Position numbers and translations under genes: made by a program. Below are positions 29,120 to 38,738 of a DNA stretch of 46,765 nt, one piece after another. The notes beneath the pieces were generated by a model. That model had not been told where the DNA came from. It saw only the letters and a list, made by a program, of their open reading frames with translations, and did not search any database. This DNA comes from Promethearchaeia archaeon (GTDB lineage: Archaea > Asgardarchaeota > Lokiarchaeia > Sigyniarchaeales > SOKP01): the NCBI GenBank assembly GCA_029856085.1, contig JAHQWI010000064.1:1-46765 (forward strand), read 5' to 3'. Each line of letters opens with the position of its first letter. Within the stretch, counting starts at the first letter, position 1.

Positions 29120-30615
29120 GAATTAAATAGTTGTTTTGCCATATTTGCTGAACCATTATATATTATCTTGGTTTGAACCATTTCTTGGGGGTAATACTTT
29201 ATCCCAGGAGGATAAGAACTATCTTTCCAGCCACCTAATGCTGTGCTAATATTAGCTTGCATAGGTTCTGAATTTATATATAGACTTCCTGCTTGTAATT
29301 CGGTAGAAAACTTTTCTACATGTTCAGGTGGAGTATATACTACAGCTCTCATACCATAATTGGAATGATTCGCAAGAAAAATAGCATCTTCAAGACTGTT
29401 TGCTTTCGTAATACTTCTAACTGGTCCAAAAGCTTCTTCACGCCATAAGAATGGAGCTTTATTAAAATCAAGGATATTTTCTCTTGGAATTTCTACCAAT
29501 GTTGGTTTGTAAAATAGTCCATAACTTTTTCCTGTGTCAATCTTTTCAGCACCACATAGAATTCTTACACCTTTATGTTCTTGCGCTTCTTTAACCATTA
29601 CTTCCATCATCATTAAAATTCGTCTAGAACCAAGAGGTCCTAAGTCAGTTTCAGGATCTCGAGGATCACCCATTTTCAATTTTTCGATCTCTCTTTGTAG
29701 TAATTCAATATACTCATCATAGATATCTTCATGTACTATTATTCTTTTCATTGAAAAGCATTGTTGTCCTGAATTTGTATAGGAAGCGATTATATTCCAC
29801 TTAGCTACTAACTCTAAATTGACACCAGGCATAACTATTCCAGCATCATTGCCTGCACATTCAAATACAAAATTTTTAAAAGGTTGAGTTATCATATTAA
29901 CGCCTAGGTATTTACGAATATTCTTTTTTAAAAAATCTGCATAATCAATTAAGATTTGCTTAGCAGTATGCGAAGCTGCTACACAGACAATGTTTTTAAC
30001 TAAATTTGATTCAATAAATACTTTTGTAGCAAAATCACCTGGACTAATAACTAAATCATAAGCATCATTAAAAGGGAAATCGCTTTCTTTAATTCTATCT
30101 ATGCAATATTTCATCGTTAATGGACATGCTGTAGAAGGTTTAATTATAGCAGGGTTTCCAGTTAAGAAACTCGCCCCCCAAAAATACATAGGTAAACTCA
30201 TTGGAGTGTTCCGGGGTGTTATTCCAATAGTCAATCCCATTGGTTGCTTTTTTATTATAGATACTCTATTTGTCTCAAGATCTGGAATAGTTTCATCATT
30301 GAGAGGAAAGATTCCACTTTCAAGCAACCAATCAATATTGTTGTATGCTTTTGTTATCATCTGGAATTCCCATTCAGAATATTTAAGGGGAAGACCTCCT
30401 TCTCCGACTATTATGTTTTTAATTTTTTCCTTGTCTTTAAGTAAAACTTTTGCGATATCTTTTATGGTATCAAGTCTTTCATCGAGAGTTGTATTTAATA
30501 GTTGATGTTCCCATTTTGCTGTTCTCCTTATCTTTTCTTTTATTGTTTCCTCTGTGTCGGCTTCAAGAGAATCTATCAATTCTCCAGTATATTTGTCTAA
30601 AATATCTAATTTCAT
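29116..30615 (-). CDS. Aldehyde dehydrogenase family protein
   Basis: GITPRNTPMSLPMYFWGASFLTGNPAIIKPS, FECAGNDAGIV, NSGQQCFSMKRIIV. Confidence 0.9.
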   Translation of the reverse strand: MKLDILDKYTGELIDSLEADTEETIKEKIRRTAKWEHQLLNTTLDERLDTIKDIAKVLLKDKEKIKNIIVGEGGLPLKYSEWEFQMITKAYNNIDWLLESGIFPLNDETIPDLETNRVSIIKKQPMGLTIGITPRNTPMSLPMYFWGASFLTGNPAIIKPSTACPLTMKYCIDRIKESDFPFNDAYDLVISPGDFATKVFIESNLVKNIVCVAASHTAKQILIDYADFLKKNIRKYLGVNMITQPFKNFVFECAGNDAGIVMPGVNLELVAKWNIIASYTNSGQQCFSMKRIIVHEDIYDEYIELLQREIEKLKMGDPRDPETDLGPLGSRRILMMMEVMVKEAQEHKGVRILCGAEKIDTGKSYGLFYKPTLVEIPRENILDFNKAPFLWREEAFGPVRSITKANSLEDAIFLANHSNYGMRAVVYTPPEHVEKFSTELQAGSLYINSEPMQANISTALGGWKDSSYPPGIKYYPQEMVQTKIIYNGSANMAKQLFNS

Positions 30616-30640
30616 ATTTATTTCAGCATTTTATATTGTT

Positions 30641-31642
30641 TTATTTTGATTTATTTTGAGATTCAGAATATTCTCTATACCAAGAAATAGTTTCTTGTAA
30701 GCCAACGTCTAATGGAGAAATTTTATAGTTTAACTTGTTTATGGCTTTATCAGAGGAAATAGACCAATTATGGTTAATCATTTTGACAGTAGGTCTGTTG
30801 ATATAGGGCATCTTTTTAGTTATTTTCGTTTTTACTTCACAAAGCCAGCCATAAAATTTAGCTAGGCTCATTGGAAAATGGCGAGGTTTTTTCTTATTTC
30901 CGGCGATCTCAGAAATTCTGTTAATCCAATCCCCAAATTTTATATTTACACCACCAAGAATGAATTCTTCGCCATTTAAGTCATCCCTTTCAATTACACT
31001 TACAAATCCATCAACAACGTCATTGATATAAACAAAGCTCCCTATAGCTTCACCTTTTCCAGGACAACCTAGAAATTTCTTTCTAGTAATATCTAGAATA
31101 GTTTGACCAAAAATATTAAAATCTCCTGGACCATAAATTATACCGGGATAAAAAATTATTGCATTTAATCCTTTATTAATATAGTTCTTAACTATTTTCT
31201 TAACTTGAAACTTGGTTTTTGCATAATCCAACAGTAAACCTTCTTCACTTTCAAACGTTTCATCAACTGGTTCGCTTGGAGTCGCACCGAGTGCGATAAA
31301 AGAGCTGATGTAGATAAGTCTAATTTCTTTCTCAAGTGCAATTTTAGCAATATTCGTTGTGCCCTTAATATTAGTATCCTCGAAGACTGATTTGTTTCTT
31401 GCCCACATCCGAGTATATGCAGCTAAATGATAGATTAAATCAACACCATTTATTGCCCTATATAAACTTTCTATATCTCTAACATCTCCTATAATATACT
31501 CAATATCATTTAAACCTTCAAAGGGAGTAATATCACTACTCTCTCTAACCAGTAATTTCAGCTTATGACCTAATTCATGAAGTTTTCTTACTAAAGGGAT
31601 ACCTATAAACCCTGTACCACCTGTTATTAAAATAGAAAACAT
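30641..31642 (-). CDS. NAD-dependent epimerase/dehydratase (extended SDR)
   Basis: ILITGGTGFIGIPLVRKL, DLIYHLAAYT, YAKTKFQVKKIV (YxxxK). Confidence 0.9.
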   Translation of the reverse strand: MFSILITGGTGFIGIPLVRKLHELGHKLKLLVRESSDITPFEGLNDIEYIIGDVRDIESLYRAINGVDLIYHLAAYTRMWARNKSVFEDTNIKGTTNIAKIALEKEIRLIYISSFIALGATPSEPVDETFESEEGLLLDYAKTKFQVKKIVKNYINKGLNAIIFYPGIIYGPGDFNIFGQTILDITRKKFLGCPGKGEAIGSFVYINDVVDGFVSVIERDDLNGEEFILGGVNIKFGDWINRISEIAGNKKKPRHFPMSLAKFYGWLCEVKTKITKKMPYINRPTVKMINHNWSISSDKAINKLNYKISPLDVGLQETISWYREYSESQNKSK

Positions 31643-31835
31643 AATAAAAATACAAAATTATCTAATGAAAATTATATATTTAAGAGTTACATTTAATGTT
31701 AAATCTTGCGGAATTCATAAAATATATTTTTTTAATGAGAACTCAACCTTTATTGCTAATCGAAAAACTTATTTTCTTCTTTTCTTTATTTAATTTAAAA
31801 GTATAATATCGAAATTATAAAGAGGATAAAGCTTT

Positions 31836-33674
31836 TTGAAAAGTCAGAGACTAAAAAGTCAAAGTGCTATTTTGAAAAACAACTCAGAATTTCATTTAGA
31901 GGAAGATGACTTTTTAGAAACTCGACACAAAGGAGTAAGATCTTGGATTCTAAGTCATATGTTTTATAGATCTAATAAATATCTAATGTTTATATTCTTC
32001 GCATTAATTGTATTTACTTCTTTCTTTGGGTCCTATATTTATATCATAATAGGAAAGGCAATTGATGTTTTCTCTGCAGGACAATCTGATCAAGTAGTTA
32101 GTTATACGTTCATTGTATTATTTATTGGATTGGGAACCCCAATCTTGGGATTATTGGGGAGGGCGTGCCGGGAAATTGTTGCGCAGAGAATAGAGAGAGA
32201 TGTGCGCAGAGAATTCTATTTAAGTTTGCTTGGTAAAAGCCAATCGTTTCATGACAGAGCTCCCGTTGGGGATACAATGGCAAGAGCGACGAACGATGTA
32301 AGATTTTTAAACTTTTTAATTTCTCCTGCGTTAGCAATGATTTTAAATGCTATTATCAATCTGATTGTTCCTATTTATTTAATTGGTTCTACTTACCGAC
32401 TTGAATTAATGTTAATTCCAATAATATTTAGTATCATTTTTATTCTATATCTTCGTAGATTTCTCCGTCGGCTTACCCCGCCGACTGTGTCTCGACGTAT
32501 TGCGTTCGGTTTTATGAACACCGTTTTAAATGAATCCTTGAGCGGAATTGAAGTTGTAAAATCTATGGCTCAAGAAGAGCATAGTGTTGAGAAATATAAG
32601 GATAGTGCTATGAGTTATCGAGATGCGGGTATTGAACAAGGCGATATACAAGCAAAATATCTTCCCCTATTACTTCTTTCAATAACAGTTACTTTGGGTT
32701 TAACAATCGCTGTGTTTTATAATAGAGCTGGCATTTTATCTGTTGGCGCTGTACTAGGTTTAGTAGGGTTATTATTACAATTACGATTTCCTGTTAATGC
32801 TTCAATCAGGTCTTTTTTAATGTTACAAGAAGCGGTTGTAGGTGCAGGAAGGCTGTTAGAAATTATGAATAAGAAATCAGAAATTTTCGATTCCCATGAT
32901 GCGGTGTCTAAAGAAATAGAGGGTAAAGTAAAATTTGAGAATGTTACCTTTGCTTATCCTGGTACCCAAAACAAAGTCCTAAAAAAAATAAATTTTGAAG
33001 TGTCAGCGGGACAGACTGTAGCAATAGTAGGAACAACAGGATCTGGAAAGACAACACTTACGAAATTGATATCACGGTTATATGATATTGATGATGGTCG
33101 AATTTTAATTGATGGGATTGACGTCAGAAATTTTTCTCTGCAATCTCTTCGTGACCAAATTGCCTATATTGAACAGGATATTTTTATCTTTTCAGATTCA
33201 ATTTTCGATAACATTTCTTTTGGACGGGATTCCTCTGAGGAACAAGTAATTTCTGTAGCTCAAGAAGCTCAGGCCCATGAATTTATAGAAAATTTACCAG
33301 ACCAGTATAATACAGAGGTTGGGGAAAGAGGAGTTCAATTAAGCGGAGGAGAACGTCAACGAATTGCAATTGCCCGTGCTTTCCTTACAGATCCAAAAAT
33401 ATTAATATTGGATGATTCTAGCTCCTCAATAGATTCAGAAACCGAAGAAAGAATTCAAAAGGCGATTTTCAAAATTTTACGTGGAAGAACTACCTTTATC
33501 ATAACTCATAGGCTTTCTCAGATTAGATGGGCAGATTTAATAATCGTGTTAAATCAAGGTGAGATTGTCAATCAAGGAACGCATGAGGACTTACTAAAAA
33601 ACTCAAAAGAGTATCAAAAAATCTTTATTAAGCGTTTTGATAAAACATTAGATGATCTTCTAGGAGGGGATTAA
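31836..33674 (+). CDS. ABC exporter half-transporter (TMD-NBD), degenerate-site subunit
   Basis: Walker A GTTGSGKTT, signature QLSGGERQR, Walker B ILILDDSSSSID (Asp at catalytic Glu position). Confidence 0.93.
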   Translation: MKSQRLKSQSAILKNNSEFHLEEDDFLETRHKGVRSWILSHMFYRSNKYLMFIFFALIVFTSFFGSYIYIIIGKAIDVFSAGQSDQVVSYTFIVLFIGLGTPILGLLGRACREIVAQRIERDVRREFYLSLLGKSQSFHDRAPVGDTMARATNDVRFLNFLISPALAMILNAIINLIVPIYLIGSTYRLELMLIPIIFSIIFILYLRRFLRRLTPPTVSRRIAFGFMNTVLNESLSGIEVVKSMAQEEHSVEKYKDSAMSYRDAGIEQGDIQAKYLPLLLLSITVTLGLTIAVFYNRAGILSVGAVLGLVGLLLQLRFPVNASIRSFLMLQEAVVGAGRLLEIMNKKSEIFDSHDAVSKEIEGKVKFENVTFAYPGTQNKVLKKINFEVSAGQTVAIVGTTGSGKTTLTKLISRLYDIDDGRILIDGIDVRNFSLQSLRDQIAYIEQDIFIFSDSIFDNISFGRDSSEEQVISVAQEAQAHEFIENLPDQYNTEVGERGVQLSGGERQRIAIARAFLTDPKILILDDSSSSIDSETEERIQKAIFKILRGRTTFIITHRLSQIRWADLIIVLNQGEIVNQGTHEDLLKNSKEYQKIFIKRFDKTLDDLLGGD

Positions 33675-33679
33675 TTAGA

Positions 33680-35509
33680 ATGTCTAGAAAAATGGGTTAT
33701 TTCGGACTAGATGAGGAAGGTTATGATAGAATCTATTCGGATAGAGAATTATTTTCTAGAGTTATAAAATTGTTTAAACCGTATAGGCGTTCTATGACAA
33801 TTGTAATTATATTTATTTGTCTTTCATCAGTTACTTATGGATTAACTCCTTTTTTAATGAGTTTAGTTATTAAACAATTAGAATTGGAATCAAATCCCTT
33901 AATTTTAATCTTTTTTATTATTAATATCTTAATCTTGAATTCATTAGGATACGTTTTTAATTATGTAAACAGGCGCACAGGGAATCGTATGGTATACGGT
34001 GTATGCTATAATTTACGTAGACAAACTAATTTAAGAGTTCTTGAGCAAGATTTATCTTTCTTCGATAAATATCCAACTGGCAGAATTGTGAGTAGAATCA
34101 ATTCAGATGGACAAAAGTTTGGTGGATCAGTTACTATGTTTACAGAATTAATTTCTTCATTTCTAATGTTAATTATCGTACTTATTCCTATGATCTTTAT
34201 AAGTCTCTTGTTAACTGGGGTATTCATGTTAATCGTACCGATTGTATTTGCTTTTACACTCTCTTTTCGTAAAGTTTCAAGAAGAAAATCAGTGTTAGGT
34301 CAACGTTCCTTAGCACAAGTAAATGCCTTTGTACAGGAATCAATGGCAGGAATTCAAATAATTAAAAGTTTTCGCCAAGAAGAGAGTCAATTTGAGAATT
34401 TTCAAGCAATTAATGACCAATCTTTTCGAGTAAACATGAGTAGAGCTTTATATTTATCCATCCTCTTTCCGAGCTTAGATATTCTCATCGCTGTTCTCTA
34501 TGCTTTACTTATATTCTTTGGAGGTAATTTTGTCACCCAAGGAGTGCTAAGTGGTTCAGATATTTATCTGTTTCTTCAAAGTTCGTTAATATTATTCGCA
34601 CCTTTACTTCAAATTGCTGGTTTTTGGCCCCAATTTCAAGAAGGGCTATCAGCTGCAGAAAGAATATTTGCTCTTCAAGACTCTCAATCCTATATAAAGC
34701 AGGGAGATTATATTTTAGATTCAATAAAAGGAAAAATAGAATTTGAAAATTTAGGATTTGAATATGTTCCTGAGAAACCTGTTTTCAAGGATTTTAATTT
34801 GGAAATCCAACCAGGTGAAACTGTCGCGATTGTAGGCCACACTGGAGCAGGTAAGTCAAGTTTAACTAAAATCTTACTTCGCTTATATGAATTTCAATCA
34901 GGGGATGTGCGAATAGATGGTCATAGTATACGAGATATTTCACTTACGGAATTTAGGAGATCTATAGGATTCATTCCTCAGGTACCATTCCTCTGGGCGG
35001 ACACAATTGAAAACAATGTGACCTATGGTGCTCCTGACGCTAAGCGAGAAGAAGTAATATGGGCTTTAGAACAAGCAGGAGGCACTGAATGGGTTGAAAG
35101 TCTTGACAATGGTTTAGAGACCTTTATTTTAGAAAGAGGAAAAGTACTATCAATGGGACAAAGGCAATTGATTGTATTTGCCAGAGTTTTATTGCAAAAC
35201 CCATCAATTTTAATATTGGATGAAGCTACTGCATCTGTTGACCCATTTACGGAACTTCAGATTCAAGAATCTATGGAAAGAGTAATGCAAGGAAGGACAA
35301 CTATTATTATTGCCCATAGGCTCACTACGGTAAGAAATGTCGATAGAATAATCGTTCTCGACCATGGAAAGATTGTTGAGGAAGGTAATCATGAGAATTT
35401 AATGCAAAAAAATGGATATTATGCGAGGCTCTATAACACATACTTTCGCCACCAATCTTATGAATTCATATCTTCTATTAAAAGTAAGATTTCTGAAACC
35501 AATCCTTGA
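33680..35509 (+). CDS. ABC exporter half-transporter (TMD-NBD), consensus Walker B subunit
   Basis: Walker A GHTGAGKSS, signature VLSMGQRQL, Walker B ILILDEATASVD; 5 nt after the partner stop. Confidence 0.93.
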   Translation: MSRKMGYFGLDEEGYDRIYSDRELFSRVIKLFKPYRRSMTIVIIFICLSSVTYGLTPFLMSLVIKQLELESNPLILIFFIINILILNSLGYVFNYVNRRTGNRMVYGVCYNLRRQTNLRVLEQDLSFFDKYPTGRIVSRINSDGQKFGGSVTMFTELISSFLMLIIVLIPMIFISLLLTGVFMLIVPIVFAFTLSFRKVSRRKSVLGQRSLAQVNAFVQESMAGIQIIKSFRQEESQFENFQAINDQSFRVNMSRALYLSILFPSLDILIAVLYALLIFFGGNFVTQGVLSGSDIYLFLQSSLILFAPLLQIAGFWPQFQEGLSAAERIFALQDSQSYIKQGDYILDSIKGKIEFENLGFEYVPEKPVFKDFNLEIQPGETVAIVGHTGAGKSSLTKILLRLYEFQSGDVRIDGHSIRDISLTEFRRSIGFIPQVPFLWADTIENNVTYGAPDAKREEVIWALEQAGGTEWVESLDNGLETFILERGKVLSMGQRQLIVFARVLLQNPSILILDEATASVDPFTELQIQESMERVMQGRTTIIIAHRLTTVRNVDRIIVLDHGKIVEEGNHENLMQKNGYYARLYNTYFRHQSYEFISSIKSKISETNP

Positions 35510-35662
35510 GATGTCTGTAATATTGGCGCCCTAATTCATTATTTGGCTAATTTTCTTTAAAAACAAAAATGCTAAGTAAAGAATTTTTTCATAAGATTTA
35601 ATTATGCTTAAATAATTCATGATTATGAAAAAATTAAGTTTTAAGATAATTGAAACTTCAAA

Positions 35663-36211
35663 ATGTACGAAAACAATTTTAGGAAGTTTTATTCTCAATT
35701 AGATTTACCATTCCAAGAAACTAAACAAGTCTTTCTAAAAAGGATATTTAAAACACTTGAGAGAGAATTTGATCTACGGAAAAATTCTAAACAAATTTTC
35801 ATAGATTTAGGTTCTGGAAATGGCCAAGTTATTATTTATTCTGCAATAAAATATGGAATAAGATCAATCGGGATTGAAATTGATCCAATCCTTATAAAAG
35901 AAGCTAAAAAATCCATTAGATTATTAAAACAAAGTAAAATTTTAGAAAAGAAAGTTCTACGTAGAATAACACTGATATGTGGGGATTTTTACACACATAG
36001 TTTAAAGAATTATGATTTTATCTATATTTATTCATTACCTACAATGCATAAATATCTGAAACATGTGTTCCAAACAGCAAAAAATGGTGCTATTATAATT
36101 TCTCATATGTATCCATTAAAAGGTCTTACTAAATATTTAGAATTTAAGTTCAAGTTGGATCATAGTAAGGAAATTCAAGAAATATCAACATTTTTTTATA
36201 GAAAAATTTGA
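35663..36211 (+). CDS. Class I SAM-dependent methyltransferase
   Basis: FIDLGSGNGQVIIYSAIKYGIRSIGIEIDPILIKEAKK. Confidence 0.8.
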   Translation: MYENNFRKFYSQLDLPFQETKQVFLKRIFKTLEREFDLRKNSKQIFIDLGSGNGQVIIYSAIKYGIRSIGIEIDPILIKEAKKSIRLLKQSKILEKKVLRRITLICGDFYTHSLKNYDFIYIYSLPTMHKYLKHVFQTAKNGAIIISHMYPLKGLTKYLEFKFKLDHSKEIQEISTFFYRKI

Positions 36212-36281
36212 TTTGATTAGAGATCCTTAAATATTAATAATTAAAAAACCATTAGACTTACAGCTTACAAACTTTATTATA

Positions 36282-36387
36282 TTTTATTACTCCAAAAAAT
36301 ATAATTATAAATAACAACAAAATAAATAAATATATAATTTCAAAAATAGAATGATATATTTATAGAAAATGGTGTAATAAATAAATG
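36282..36387 (+). repeat. Upstream direct repeat, copy 1
   Basis: TTTTATTACTCCAAAAAATATAATTATAAATAACAACAAAATAAATAAATATATAATTTCAAAAAT...TTTATAGAAAATGGTGTAA, near-identical to 37099-37203. Confidence 0.85.
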
Positions 36388-37089
36388 ACTATCGCGTTTG
36401 AAGGTTGGTTGGATGGATTAACTGCATCAGGTATTATATTATCATCTGCGTTTTTTGGTTTGTTATCTCTTTATAAATCAATTAAAATGAAAGCTAAACT
36501 CCTCTCAATTGCAGGTATAATGATATTTTTTGTTGGCTTCTTATGGCTTGGACCCACCATTGATTTTTTGTTTAAATTGATTGCAGATAATAATATTGAG
36601 CCTGTACAGGTGTATGTGCTTTTAAGTTATACGTCTGTAGCACCTGCACTCTTCTTTGCAATTTATTTAGGAAGCGAACTCCTAGTACCTAAATTGAAGT
36701 GGCTGTTTTTAGGAGTCTTCATAGTATTAGGTGTAATCTTTGAAATGTTTCTTTGGTTTAGCCCAATTCAATCATTTGAGTACCCCATTGAAGTTAAAGT
36801 AGCGGATGGTTTGATTGATGCAAGTTTTAACAGAACTCACCCTACATTTCTAATGGTTGCTGTATTCTTAGTTTCTGCTTTAATATTCTTAGGAATAGGA
36901 TTTGCAATAAAAGCGAAACAAGCTACAGGTTTGTTAAGGAAAAAATTCACATATCTATCGATTGCTAACATCATTTTTGTGTTATGTGGAGCTTTGGATT
37001 CAATCCTTACTTTACCTTTAGCTATTGGTTTTGTTCGAGTCGTTATGATGACTTTTGCCCTATGGATGTACCTAGGGTTGAAGACGTAA
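36385..37089 (+). CDS. 7-TM integral membrane protein, tandem paralog A
   Basis: About seven hydrophobic helices; MTIAFEGWLDGLTASGIILS. Confidence 0.75.
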   Translation: MTIAFEGWLDGLTASGIILSSAFFGLLSLYKSIKMKAKLLSIAGIMIFFVGFLWLGPTIDFLFKLIADNNIEPVQVYVLLSYTSVAPALFFAIYLGSELLVPKLKWLFLGVFIVLGVIFEMFLWFSPIQSFEYPIEVKVADGLIDASFNRTHPTFLMVAVFLVSALIFLGIGFAIKAKQATGLLRKKFTYLSIANIIFVLCGALDSILTLPLAIGFVRVVMMTFALWMYLGLKT

Positions 37090-37098
37090 GTTTCTACT

Positions 37099-37203
37099 TT
37101 TATTACTCCAAAAAATATAATTATAAATAAAAGCAAAATAAATAAATATATAATTTTAAAAATTGGATAATTCTTTTATAAAAAATGGTGTAAATTTAGA
37201 AAT
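37099..37203 (+). repeat. Upstream direct repeat, copy 2
   Basis: TTTTATTACTCCAAAAAATATAATTATAAATAAAAGCAAAATAAATAAATATATAATTTTAAAAAT...TTTATAAAAAATGGTGTAA. Confidence 0.85.
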
Positions 37204-37915
37204 GGCTATAAATGCAGAAGGATTGTTAGATGGTTTAACATCAGCAGGTATTGTTCTATCAGCAACTATTTTCGGGCTATTTACTTTATATAAAGCATTG
37301 AGATTAAAAGCTAAACTTCTTGGCGTTGCTGCTCTTACTATGTTTTTTGTGGGTCTTTTGTGGTTAGGACCTTTCGTTGACTTAATATTTTTGCTGATAA
37401 AAGAAGAGAATGTAGGACATCCTGGTCCATATGAAATCTATGCGCTCTTAAGCTATATGTGGGTCGCTCCAACTCTGGTTTTTGCTATGTATCTAGGTGG
37501 TGAACTCATATGGCCAAAAGGAAAATGGATCCTAGTGATTATTTACATAGCTTTAGGTGTTATCTTTGAGATGTTCCTATGGTTTAACACCAATACTTCA
37601 TTTGAAGAACTTGCTCCTGAAAAGGTAGGTGAAACTATAATAGCTGCGAGTTTTGATCGTACCCATCCAACATTTATATTAGTTGCTACATTTTTAGTTT
37701 CAGCACTAGTATTCTTAGGAATTGGATTTATAATTAAAGCTAAACAAGCAACGGGTGAATTAAGAAAGAAGTTTCTATTCTTAGCTATTGGATTTATTCT
37801 TTTTGTAGTTACTGGAGCTTCAGATTCTTTAATCGAACCTGGTCCCCTTTTAGGTATTATTAGAGGTGCTATGATGGCCTTTGGGTTGCTTATGTATTTA
37901 GGTTTAAAGTCTTAA
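37202..37915 (+). CDS. 7-TM integral membrane protein, tandem paralog B (start moved from 37163 to 37202)
   Basis: MAINAEGLLDGLTSAGIVLSATIFGLFTLYKAL aligns with paralog A from its first residue. Confidence 0.78.
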   Translation: MAINAEGLLDGLTSAGIVLSATIFGLFTLYKALRLKAKLLGVAALTMFFVGLLWLGPFVDLIFLLIKEENVGHPGPYEIYALLSYMWVAPTLVFAMYLGGELIWPKGKWILVIIYIALGVIFEMFLWFNTNTSFEELAPEKVGETIIAASFDRTHPTFILVATFLVSALVFLGIGFIIKAKQATGELRKKFLFLAIGFILFVVTGASDSLIEPGPLLGIIRGAMMAFGLLMYLGLKS

Positions 37916-37969
37916 ATAACTTTTCTTTTTTTTTTTAATTATTAATTTTTACTTGATTTATATCTATTG

Positions 37970-38453
37970 CTATTTTTCATTGATTTTAATTACCACTTCT
38001 TTCAGGTACATTTTCATGAAATATCTCTGGCTATTACAATAGTCTAGTTTTTGATTGCTTGATAAATCAGGACAACTAGATAATATCGAATGAATATCAT
38101 TTGAAATTGAAAGATATTCTGTTTGTGTATCAGAGATTTTTTGGTTAAAACTATTAATCTCTCCATTATGGTTTATATTTAGTGCCTTTTCCGGATTTAA
38201 TAAATCATTTTCAACTGAAAACTTTGTTTTATAAATACTTAAAGAAGTAACCAGTAAATCTGAAATGAAATCAAAAGATTCTTTTGACTCTATATGATTA
38301 AATAATTCTGAGACGAGTTCAGAAATAATGTTGTCTTCTTTCTTTGGAAGCTGTTGTTGATTAAAATTTTCTGAGATTATAGAACCCTGACTTTTCTTTG
38401 TATAAATTTCAGAAAAATCTTTATTAATAAGGCCTTTCGATATAATTTTTCAT
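37970..38453 (-). pseudogene. Unlisted ~160-codon open frame, probably frameshifted near its 5' end
   Basis: Minus strand reads KGLINKDFSEIYTKKSQGSIISENFNQQQLPKKEDNIISELVSELFNHIESKESFDFISDLLVTSLSIYKTKFSVEND...KMYLKEVVIKINEK*; the only well-placed ATG (38453) is out of frame by 1 nt across an A5 run. Confidence 0.5.
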
Positions 38454-38738
38454 CTCGGAGAAAATTTCAATTTGATATATAATACAGCAATTACATATTT
38501 AAAATGAAAGCCCCTAGTAGTTTAGTGTTAGTTCGACAAATATAGATTTTGAGGGCTGATTCTTTACCTTAATCAAAATTGTTGAAATTTACACAAGTTT
38601 GACAAAAAGTATATTTTTTTAATATCAACTACAAATTAATATTAATTCTACACAGACTTATTTACTAAAATGTGTACGAAATTTTATGACTGAAGAAAAG
38701 ATTAAGACTAATGAAGAAAATTCTAAAATCTAAGGATA

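Noticed and set aside
30101-30505. 134-aa plus-strand ORF
   Set aside because: Antisense to a clear aldehyde dehydrogenase with intact motifs.
36282-37203. CRISPR or mobile-element repeats
   Set aside because: Only two AT-rich copies, each just upstream of a paralogous gene; better explained by tandem gene duplication.
36385-37915. Microbial rhodopsin for the 7-TM pair
   Set aside because: The last helix (e.g. VRVVMMTFALWMYLGL) lacks the retinal-binding Lys context, and no rhodopsin motifs are seen.
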